Shown here: piece after piece, positions 34,839 through 42,446 of the stretch
Layout: each line of letters opens with the position of its first letter
Numbering within the stretch: the first letter of the stretch is position 1
Notes under the pieces: model-generated
Told to the model about the DNA's origin: nothing
The model's database searches: none
The model's input: only the letters and a program-made list of their open reading frames with translations
Made by a program: the position numbers and the translations under genes
Source of the DNA: RU20A sp042610495
GTDB taxonomy: Bacteria; Pseudomonadota; Alphaproteobacteria; Rhizobiales; Rhizobiaceae
Length of the DNA: 64,000 nt
Direction: 5' to 3'
Assembly: GCF_042610495.1 (NCBI RefSeq)
Contig: NZ_JBHGAP010000003.1
Span: forward strand, 201,217 to 265,216

Positions 34839-36680
34839 TCACTCCTCGCCGGGCAGGATGCGCACGGCGCCCTTGTCAGCGCTGGAGGCGAAGGCGGCGT
34901 AGGCTTTCAGCGCCGTCGTCACGTTGCGCTTGCGGGGGGCTGCCGGCTTCCAGCCGAGCTTGTCCTGTTCGGCGCGGCGGGCGGCGAGTTCGGCGTCGCT
35001 GATGGCGATGTTGATCGTGCGGTTCGGGATGTCGATGTCGATGATGTCGCCCTGCCTGACGAGGCCGATGGCGCCGCCCTGGGCGGCTTCCGGCGAGGCG
35101 TGGCCGATCGACAGTCCCGAGGTGCCGCCGGAGAAGCGGCCGTCGGTGATGAGCGCGCAGGCCTTTCCGAGGCCCTTCGACTTCAGGTAGCTCGTGGGAT
35201 AGAGCATTTCCTGCATGCCCGGGCCGCCCTTCGGGCCTTCGTAGCGGATGACCACGACATCGCCCGCCTTGACCTCGTTGCCGAGGATGCCCTTCACGGC
35301 GGCGTCCTGGCTTTCATAGACGACGGCCGGGCCGGAGAATTTCAGGATGGACTCGTCCACGCCAGCCGTCTTCACGATGCAGCCGTCGAGCGCGATGTTG
35401 CCCTTGAGCACGGCAAGGCCGCCATCCTTGGAGAAGGGGTGTTCGACGGAGCGGATGACGCCGTTCTGGCCGTCCGTATCCAGTTCGTCCCAGCGCGCTT
35501 CCTGGCTGAAGGCGACCTGGGTCGGGATGCCGCCGGGGGCCGCGCGGAAGAAGGTGCGCACCGTTTCCGAGTTGGTGCGGGTGATGTCCCAGCGGTCGAT
35601 GGCGTCGCCGAGCGTTGTCGCATGCACGGTCGGGCTGTCGCGGTGGATGAGGTTGCCGCGCTCGAGTTCGCCAAGGATACGCATGATGCCGCCGGCGCGG
35701 TGCACGTCTTCCATGTGCACGTCCTGCTTGGCGGGTGCCACCTTGGACAGGCACGGCACCTTGCGCGACAGGCGGTCGATGTCTTCCATGGTGAAGTCGA
35801 TGCCGCCTTCATAAGCGGCTGCCAGGATGTGCAGCACCGTGTTGGTCGAGCCGCCCATGGCGATGTCGAGCGACATGGCGTTTTCGAAGGCCTGCTTGTT
35901 GGCGACGTTGCGCGGCAGGACGCTCGCATCCTCCTGCTCGTACCAGCGCCGCGTGATATCGACGATCAGGTGGCCGGCTTCCACGAAGAGGCGCTTGCGG
36001 TCGGCATGCGTTGCGAGCGTCGAGCCGTTGCCCGGCAGCGACAGGCCGAGCGCTTCCGTCAGACAGTTCATCGAATTGGCCGTGAACATGCCCGAGCAGG
36101 AGCCGCAGGTGGGGCAGGCGGAGCGCTCGATGACCTTGACGTCCTCGTCGGAGACCTTGTCGTCGGCAGCGGCGACCATGGCATCGACCAGGTCGAGCGC
36201 ATGCGTCTTGCCGTGTAGGACGACCTTGCCGGCTTCCATCGGGCCGCCGGAGACGAAGACCGAGGGAATGTTGAGGCGCATGGCGGCATTCAGCATGCCG
36301 GGGGTGATCTTGTCGCAGTTGGAGATGCAGACCATGGCGTCGGCGCAGTGGGCGTTGACCATGTATTCGACGCTGTCGGCGATGATCTCGCGGCTCGGCA
36401 GCGAATAGAGCATCCCGTCATGGCCCATGGCGATGCCGTCATCGACGGCGATCGTGTTGAACTCCTTGGCGACGCCGCCGGCCTTCTCGATCTCGCGGGC
36501 CACCAGCTGGCCGAGATCCTTCAGGTGTACGTGGCCGGGCACGAACTGGGTGAAGGAGTTGACGACGGCAATGATCGGCTTGCCGAAATCGCCATCCTTC
36601 ATGCCGGTGGCGCGCCACAGGCCGCGGGCGCCGGCCATGTTGCGGCCATGGGTGGTCGTACGCGAGCGATAGGCGGGCAT
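34839..36680 (-). CDS. ilvD: Dihydroxy-acid dehydratase
   Basis: This 613-residue enzyme dehydrates 2,3-dihydroxy acids to the 2-keto acids that precede valine, isoleucine and leucine. The Fe-S cluster and active-site segments are present: CISNCDKITPGM, CPTCGSCSGMFTANSMNCL and GRFSGGTSGLSIGHASPEA. Length is normal for the long IlvD group. The ATG at 36680 follows GAGGAAA. The frame to 36797 is an unconserved extension. It is monocistronic here. Confidence 0.97.
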   Translation of the reverse strand: MPAYRSRTTTHGRNMAGARGLWRATGMKDGDFGKPIIAVVNSFTQFVPGHVHLKDLGQLVAREIEKAGGVAKEFNTIAVDDGIAMGHDGMLYSLPSREIIADSVEYMVNAHCADAMVCISNCDKITPGMLNAAMRLNIPSVFVSGGPMEAGKVVLHGKTHALDLVDAMVAAADDKVSDEDVKVIERSACPTCGSCSGMFTANSMNCLTEALGLSLPGNGSTLATHADRKRLFVEAGHLIVDITRRWYEQEDASVLPRNVANKQAFENAMSLDIAMGGSTNTVLHILAAAYEGGIDFTMEDIDRLSRKVPCLSKVAPAKQDVHMEDVHRAGGIMRILGELERGNLIHRDSPTVHATTLGDAIDRWDITRTNSETVRTFFRAAPGGIPTQVAFSQEARWDELDTDGQNGVIRSVEHPFSKDGGLAVLKGNIALDGCIVKTAGVDESILKFSGPAVVYESQDAAVKGILGNEVKAGDVVVIRYEGPKGGPGMQEMLYPTSYLKSKGLGKACALITDGRFSGGTSGLSIGHASPEAAQGGAIGLVRQGDIIDIDIPNRTINIAISDAELAARRAEQDKLGWKPAAPRKRNVTTALKAYAAFASSADKGAVRILPGEE

Positions 36681-37012
36681 GGTCGTTTCCTCTTGTTCGT
36701 CTTTGTCGTGTCTTCTGCCGGCGCACGTCGGCCCTTTTCGGGCAGGCACCGTTTGTGGCGGTCTTTTACGCCAGTTTTCAGCGCTTTTCACTATCACATC
36801 TGACGAAAGCGGTACGCCGGCTCAACAATCCGGTGTGATCGGCAAGCGTCCCTGATGTTCAATCCCGCGTGATTGTGTCGCCCTGCCGTAACGAAGCCAT
36901 CCCCTGCTGCGTAGAGTGGGAGAACGGCATGGATGCGGCGGATGAAACTCTGTCGCTTGTCGATCCGTTCTCTATATTGGTTTTCGCTCTCCATCTCCCA
37001 AGAGGTTCCGCC
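36681..37012. other. Divergent intergenic region ilvD / msrP
   Basis: These 332 bases must contain the promoters of ilvD (minus) and msrP (plus). A TATATT at 36973-36978 could be the -10 of msrP, but no good -35 stands 17 bases upstream. No RNA gene or operator is evident. Confidence 0.35.
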
Positions 37013-37954
37013 ATGGCCGCCTATCGTGTTCCCCCGATCCCCGGAAGCGAGATCACGCCGAAGTCCGTCTATCTGCGCCGGCGCGAGCTGATGGGGCTGG
37101 CGGCCGGCGGGCTGGCGCTCACGGCTTCCCCGTCCCTTGCCGCGCCGCTCACCTCCAAGCCCTCGGCCTACACGGTCGATGAAAAGCTCACGCCTAAGGA
37201 TTCGGTCACGAGCTACAACAATTTCTACGAATTCGGCCTCGACAAGGACTCGCCGAAGGCGCTTTCCGGCGACTTCAAGCCGCTGCCCTGGACGATCAAG
37301 GTGGACGGCCTCGTTTCCAAGCCGCAGACACTGGATGTCGAGGCGATGCTGAAGGACTACACGATCGAGGAGCGCGTTTACCGCATGCGCTGCGTGGAGG
37401 CCTGGTCCATGGTCATTCCGTGGAACGGCATTCCGCTCGCCGCCGTCATCGACAAGGTGGAGCCGCTCGGCAGCGCCAAATATGTCGCCTTCGAAACGGT
37501 GGTGCGGCCGGAGGAAATGCCCGGTCAGAATGGCTACTTCCAGTCGCTCGAATGGCCCTATATCGAGGGGCTGCGCATGGACGAGGCGCGCCATCCGCTG
37601 ACGCTGCTCGCGGTCGGCCTTTATGGCGAGACGCTGCCGAACCAGAACGGTGCGCCGATCCGCCTCGTGGTCCCGTGGAAATACGGCTTCAAGGGCATCA
37701 AGTCGATCGTCAGGATCTCCTTCGTGGAGGAGCAGCCGAAGAATACCTGGGCGCTGACGGCGCCCTCCGAATACGGCTTCTATGCGAATGTGAATCCGGA
37801 GGTCGATCACCCGCGCTGGAGCCAGGCCAGCGAGCGGCGGATCGGTGAAGGCGGGTTCTTCAGCGAGGCACGGCGCCCGACGCTGCCCTTCAACGGCTAT
37901 GCCGATCAGGTGGCAAGCCTTTATGCCGGCATGGATCTGAAGGTGAACTTCTGA
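37013..37954 (+). CDS. msrP: Protein-methionine-sulfoxide reductase catalytic subunit MsrP
   Basis: This 313-residue molybdopterin enzyme reduces methionine sulfoxide in periplasmic proteins. The N-terminus carries a Tat signal, RRRELMGLAAGGLALTA, with a cleavage-type LAAP. The Mo-ligand Cys is in RMRCVEAWSMVIPWNG. Conserved YNNFYEFGLDK and KYGFKGIKS are present. The ATG at 37013 follows AGAGG. It overlaps msrQ by one base, so the pair is co-translated; MsrQ supplies electrons. Confidence 0.95.
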   Translation: MAAYRVPPIPGSEITPKSVYLRRRELMGLAAGGLALTASPSLAAPLTSKPSAYTVDEKLTPKDSVTSYNNFYEFGLDKDSPKALSGDFKPLPWTIKVDGLVSKPQTLDVEAMLKDYTIEERVYRMRCVEAWSMVIPWNGIPLAAVIDKVEPLGSAKYVAFETVVRPEEMPGQNGYFQSLEWPYIEGLRMDEARHPLTLLAVGLYGETLPNQNGAPIRLVVPWKYGFKGIKSIVRISFVEEQPKNTWALTAPSEYGFYANVNPEVDHPRWSQASERRIGEGGFFSEARRPTLPFNGYADQVASLYAGMDLKVNF

Positions 37955-38604
37955 TGGCCGCTCCCGCCCAGCGGCGGCTGCCGGTCATTTCCGTCTGGTG
38001 GATCTACGGGCTCGGCCTGCTGCCTGCGGCGTGGTTCTTTTACCTCGGGGCGACAGGCGGGCTTGGGGCCGATCCGGTCAAGACGTTCGAGCGCCTGCTC
38101 GGCACCTGGGCGATCCGCTTCCTGATCCTGACGCTGGCTGTCAGCCCGCTTCGGGAGCTGGCTGGGGTCAACCTCATCCGCTATCGCCGTGCGCTCGGGC
38201 TCCTCGCCTTCTACTACGTGCTGATGCATTTCTCGGTCTACCTGATCCTCGATCAGGCGCTGGTGCTGCAAGCCGTGGTTCAGGACGTGCTGCGGCGGCC
38301 CTTCATCATGTTCGGCATGGCGGGTCTCGTCTGTCTGATCCCGCTCGCCCTGACGTCCAACATGGCGTCGATCCGGCGGCTGGGTCACAATTGGGGGCGG
38401 CTCCACCGGCTGACCTATCTGGTCGCCCTGCTCGGCGCCCTGCATTATTTCATGGCGACAAAGGTGGTGGGCGCCGAACAGGGGCTTTACATCGCGCTCC
38501 TGGTGCTTCTGCTGGTCTGGCGTGTCATTCGTCCCTTCTGGCGCAGGCGGCAGCGCAGCGCACAGGCTTCCCGGTCAGGCGTGACCGCACGGTCGCCACG
38601 CTAG
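37954..38604 (+). CDS. msrQ: Protein-methionine-sulfoxide reductase heme-binding subunit MsrQ
   Basis: This 216-residue inner-membrane b-type heme protein passes electrons from the quinone pool to MsrP. It has about six transmembrane helices with conserved His in YYVLMHFSVY, HNWGRLHRLTY and GALHYFMATK. A basic tail follows. The start overlaps the msrP stop (TGATG). Its 3' end converges on the GGDEF-EAL gene 48 bp away, and no terminator hairpin is obvious between them. Confidence 0.94.
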   Translation: MAAPAQRRLPVISVWWIYGLGLLPAAWFFYLGATGGLGADPVKTFERLLGTWAIRFLILTLAVSPLRELAGVNLIRYRRALGLLAFYYVLMHFSVYLILDQALVLQAVVQDVLRRPFIMFGMAGLVCLIPLALTSNMASIRRLGHNWGRLHRLTYLVALLGALHYFMATKVVGAEQGLYIALLVLLLVWRVIRPFWRRRQRSAQASRSGVTARSPR

Positions 38605-38652
38605 GCGGGGATGGCTACTGCCTGAGGGCGCTCGCTGTAGCCTCTCTGCCGC

Positions 38653-41037
38653 TCAGGCGGTCTTGCGGCGCCGCTTGGGTGGCGCCGCCTTGTCGGCAGA
38701 TACGAGGCTCGCCAGCGGCTCGTTGGCATGGCGCAGCGCCCAGACCTGCAGATCGTCCATCTGGCGCGGCTTGCTGAAGAAATAGCCCTGGAAGTAGTCG
38801 CAGCCCGCTTCCATCAGCATGTCCAGCTGTTCGCGCGTTTCCACGCCCTCTGCCACCACATGCATATCGCGGGCATGGCAGAGCGCGTTGACGGCACGGA
38901 GCGTCGGCTGCATCTCATCGATCGTCAGCTTGCGGACGAAATCGCGGTCGAGCTTGATGGTGTCGGCCATGTAATCGATGATCTGCTGCACGGAGGTGTA
39001 GCCCGCGCCGAAATCGTCGATGGCAATGCGCAGGCCGCCTTCGCGCAGGCGCTGGATGTTCTGGCGCAGCTGTTCGCCAAGGCTGACGGCAAAGGTTTCC
39101 GTCAGCTCGATTTCCACCGAGCGCGGCTTGACGCCGTAGTGATGCAGGCGCTCGACGATGTGATCGGTGATGGCTGCCGAATGCAGCTCTGCCGAGGAAA
39201 TGTTGATCGCGACCACAGTTTCCGGCCCGAACATGGCCTGAAGGCGGGCGCAATCGGAGATCGCCTTGTCGATGACCCAGAAGTCGATCTTGGCGAACAG
39301 GCCGTAGCTTTCGGCAATCGGCACGAATTCGTCGGGACCGACCGGGCCGAGCACGGGGGAGCGCCAGCGCACCAGCGCCTCGCAGCCGGCGACTTTGCCC
39401 TGACGGTCGATGAGCGGCATGTAGACAAGATGGAACTGCTCGTCGAGATCGGCGATCCGGAGCTCGTCCTGGATCTGGCGGATGCGATGCTGCTTTTCCT
39501 CGATGGTACGGGAGAAGTAGGCGAAGCGGTTCTTGCCGGTGCTCTTCGACTGGTACATGGCCGCATCGGCATTGGCGATCAGGCTCGTCAGCGTGGCGCC
39601 GTCCGTGGGGCAGAAGGCGATGCCGATGCTGGCGGTAACGGGGTAGCGTTCGCCGCCGACCTCGAAGCCGGACGAAAAGAGGCCGAGAATACGATCGGCC
39701 AACCGTTCCACCATGTCCGTATGGGCGGGCGTCGGCATCAGGATGGCGAATTCGTCGCCTGACAGGCGTGCCACGATGGTGTTGGCGACCCAGTAGTTGC
39801 CGGCGATTTCGCCCACGGTCACCGTGATGCGGTCTGCGAGGCATTTCAGCAGGTCGTCGCCGATCTTGTGGCCGTAGCGGTCGTTGACGAACTTGAAATT
39901 GTCGACGTCAATGAAGAACAGGGCGCAGGCGTCGCGCGTCTCGATCATGCTGCGCACCAGCTTGTCGCCGATCACGCTGAAATGCGCGCGGTTGGAGAGG
40001 CCGGTCAGCGGGTCCGTCCAGGATGCCTTCTGGACGAGATGCAGGGTCTGCTGCGATTTCTCGTGCATGAGGCGGATGTTTTCCGTCAGGCGCCCGATCT
40101 CCCCTTTTCCGCCGGAGCCGAGGATTTCGGCTCGTGCGTCCGTCATGATCGCCGTGACGCCCTCGTCCAGCGCGGTGATCGGCTGGATGACGAAGCGGCG
40201 GATCAGCCCGGTCAGCAGCCACAGGCTGGCCAGAGCGAGGATGATGGTGCCGAGGCCCAGGAGCATGCGCAGGCGTGACAGACTGTCGTCAAGGCGGACG
40301 GGATCAGGCGTGATCGTTGCGGAGATGCCACCGCCCAGGCGTACGGATGCCGAGAGAAAGCCGTGAGGCTTTACCGGCGTGCCGGCCGAGACGATGATCG
40401 GGGCGTGATACTCCCTCTCGAGCTCGTCGCGCATCTGCAGGAACAGTTCCGGCTTGATGGCGCTCTGCAGCAGCATCGAGCGCGATTTGGCCGATGCGAT
40501 CGGCGGATTGAGGGTGCTGGGGTCGATGAACTGCGAATAGATGATCAGCGGCCGCTGACCTTCGCCTTCAACGAAACTCCAGCTCATGACGTCGCTGCCG
40601 TCCTGAAGCTGGCGCGCATTTTCGCGCTGGCTGGCGCCGATCGTGGCGAAGGGATCGTCGCTGTTTTCGAAGTAGTAGCTGAGGGTGAGATCCGGCTTCA
40701 GCAGCGCGAAGGACACGAACTTGCGCGGGTCACTGGTAAGCGACTTCACCGACTGTTGCAGGCGAACGCCAAGGGCGGCGCTGCGATATCCCTCGTTCTG
40801 CTCCTCGATGAAGAGACGTAGCGCACTGCTGTCGGCCAGACCGTAGAGGAAGGTGCGGCTCTGGTTCAGGTCGCTGTCGAAGAGGGCCGCCAGGTGATCG
40901 AGCTGCTGGGCAAGCTTGGCCTCCTGAAGATCACGCACCGCCTTGCTCTCGACCAGATAGACGAGTAGCGCGGCCACGGCATAGCCGAGGAGAACGACGG
41001 GGAAGATGAGGAGGCTGGTGCGCTTGATGAGGGTCAC
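38653..41037 (-). CDS. Membrane sensor GGDEF-EAL protein (MbaA-like)
   Basis: This 794-residue protein has TM1 at residues 8-28, a roughly 230-residue periplasmic domain, TM2 at 258-278, a HAMP-like linker, GGDEF (about 340-500) and EAL (about 520-770). The GGDEF motif is SGDEF (426-430). EAL is intact (GCEALVRW, DDFGAGYTS), so at least phosphodiesterase activity is likely. The gene overlaps the upstream binding-protein gene by 4 bp (ATGA). This matches the Vibrio cholerae nspS-mbaA pair, in which a periplasmic polyamine-binding protein controls a GGDEF-EAL membrane protein. I infer the same logic here. Confidence 0.9.
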   Translation of the reverse strand: MTLIKRTSLLIFPVVLLGYAVAALLVYLVESKAVRDLQEAKLAQQLDHLAALFDSDLNQSRTFLYGLADSSALRLFIEEQNEGYRSAALGVRLQQSVKSLTSDPRKFVSFALLKPDLTLSYYFENSDDPFATIGASQRENARQLQDGSDVMSWSFVEGEGQRPLIIYSQFIDPSTLNPPIASAKSRSMLLQSAIKPELFLQMRDELEREYHAPIIVSAGTPVKPHGFLSASVRLGGGISATITPDPVRLDDSLSRLRMLLGLGTIILALASLWLLTGLIRRFVIQPITALDEGVTAIMTDARAEILGSGGKGEIGRLTENIRLMHEKSQQTLHLVQKASWTDPLTGLSNRAHFSVIGDKLVRSMIETRDACALFFIDVDNFKFVNDRYGHKIGDDLLKCLADRITVTVGEIAGNYWVANTIVARLSGDEFAILMPTPAHTDMVERLADRILGLFSSGFEVGGERYPVTASIGIAFCPTDGATLTSLIANADAAMYQSKSTGKNRFAYFSRTIEEKQHRIRQIQDELRIADLDEQFHLVYMPLIDRQGKVAGCEALVRWRSPVLGPVGPDEFVPIAESYGLFAKIDFWVIDKAISDCARLQAMFGPETVVAINISSAELHSAAITDHIVERLHHYGVKPRSVEIELTETFAVSLGEQLRQNIQRLREGGLRIAIDDFGAGYTSVQQIIDYMADTIKLDRDFVRKLTIDEMQPTLRAVNALCHARDMHVVAEGVETREQLDMLMEAGCDYFQGYFFSKPRQMDDLQVWALRHANEPLASLVSADKAAPPKRRRKTA

Positions 41038-42083
41038 TGGAAATGCACCAGCGAACTGATGATCCGCCGACGGATCTGGATGGATTCGGGTGTCAGGTCC
41101 TGCTGCCGCTGGCTTCGGTCGAGGGCGGCCTCGTCGGGGTAGATCTCGCGGTTGTTGCGGATTGCGACCGGAAGAAGGGCGTAGGCCGCACTGTTGGTGG
41201 TCGGCATTCTCAGCGTCATGGCATTCTGCTTGGCGTTTTCGGCCGAACCGATGAAGTTGACGAACTTCAGTGCGAGATCCTTGCGCGGAGAGGCGGCCGA
41301 TACGGCCATGCAGTCCAGCCAGAACAGGCTGCCTTCGCGCGGCAGGCTGTAGCGCCAGAGGCCCGGCTTGCCCACCTTCTCGTTCAGCACATGCTGGTCG
41401 CCGGAATAGCCGACGGCCATGTAGAGCTCGGGGCCGATCTCGTCGTGCTGGATCGACGTGATGATGTAGTCATAGGTGAGAACGGAGGGCGCCTGCTCCT
41501 TCATGGCTTCGAAGGCTAGCTTCAGCGTTGGCTGGTCGTTGGCGTTGATGGACTTGCCGAGCATGGCAAGTGGCGCGATGAAGGCCTCGTTGTGGTCGTC
41601 GAACATGGCGATGTGCTTGCGCAGATAGGGCGCCGGCGTCATCAGCGCGTGCCAGGATGACGGCTCCTCGACCACGATGTCGGAGCGATAGAGAATGCCC
41701 ATGGTGCCCCAGAGATAGGGCATGGCATAATCGGCGCAGCGCGTGCGCCAACGTGTCTCGTAGTTTTTCAGGACCGGAAGGTTGCTTTCGTTGAGGGCTT
41801 CCAGCACGCCGCGCCTGCCAAACAGCGACGCCGTGGTTTCGCCGACCAGTGCGACATCCACATTGCTGCCGGGATCGGCCAGAACCTCGTCGCGCTTGTC
41901 GCCGCTGTCATAATAGATCTGGTTGATGGCGACGCCGGTCTCGGCCGTGAAACGCTTCAGCAGATTCTCGTCGATGTAGGATTCCCAGATCAGCAAGTTG
42001 AGGCTTTCCGCGCGGGCAGCACTGCTGATGAACAGAGACAAAAGGGCCGTGCCGAAGAAAAGGAGCCGGCTGCTCATGGACAT
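41034..42083 (-). CDS. Periplasmic PotD-like solute-binding protein (NspS-like)
   Basis: This 349-residue protein has a Sec signal peptide ending SSAARA-ES (about residue 25). The mature start LNLLIWESYIDENLLKRFTA and the segment MPYLWGTMGILYRSD resemble spermidine/putrescine-binding proteins. No permease or ATPase gene is near. Instead it overlaps a GGDEF-EAL sensor gene, suggesting a sensing rather than an uptake role. The ligand (polyamine or other) is inferred from the family. The start ATG is at 42083; the next in-frame Met is two codons on. Confidence 0.85.
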   Translation of the reverse strand: MSMSSRLLFFGTALLSLFISSAARAESLNLLIWESYIDENLLKRFTAETGVAINQIYYDSGDKRDEVLADPGSNVDVALVGETTASLFGRRGVLEALNESNLPVLKNYETRWRTRCADYAMPYLWGTMGILYRSDIVVEEPSSWHALMTPAPYLRKHIAMFDDHNEAFIAPLAMLGKSINANDQPTLKLAFEAMKEQAPSVLTYDYIITSIQHDEIGPELYMAVGYSGDQHVLNEKVGKPGLWRYSLPREGSLFWLDCMAVSAASPRKDLALKFVNFIGSAENAKQNAMTLRMPTTNSAAYALLPVAIRNNREIYPDEAALDRSQRQQDLTPESIQIRRRIISSLVHFQ

Positions 42084-42446
42084 GCCTCCGTTTTGTCGAA
42101 GATGCGACGGTCCGAAGCTGGCACGGAAATGATTTCGAAAAGCTTAGTTCTAAGGGCGATTTTCTATGGTCTGGCGGGGTTAGGGCCCGGTTGTGTCGAT
42201 GATGACCGTCGCTTTGGTTTCGAAACAGTTACCCAGACAAAAAAAATCCGGACCGCCAAGTGACCGGCAGTCCGGGATCTCGATTGGCCGCTTCTGGCGG
42301 ATGAAACCGGACCGCTCGCGTCGGCGCGGTCTTTGCAACGTCAGCGTCCGGCGCGGTATCGCCGCCCGCTCGGGAGGGCGGCATCGAGCTTCTGGGCCAT
42401 GAGGCGATGATGCGGGCGGGCCGGCTTGCCCGTCCAGTGCGGTTCG
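42084..42446. other. Intergenic region with terminator and hairpins
   Basis: These 363 bases lie between the SEL1-repeat gene (stop 42447) and the binding protein (start 42083), both on the minus strand. They hold a T-tailed terminator at 42239-42275 about 170 bases after the SEL1 gene stop. A GC hairpin, GCCGCCC with GGGCGGC (42361-42381), lies in the stretch between. The remaining 150 bases should contain the binding-protein promoter. No protein is evident. Confidence 0.45.
42239..42275 (-). terminator. Intrinsic terminator after the SEL1-repeat gene
   Basis: On the minus strand CCGGACTGCC (42266-42275) pairs with GGCGGTCCGG (42248-42257), one mismatch, 8-base loop. It is followed by a run of eight Ts. 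Confidence 0.75.
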
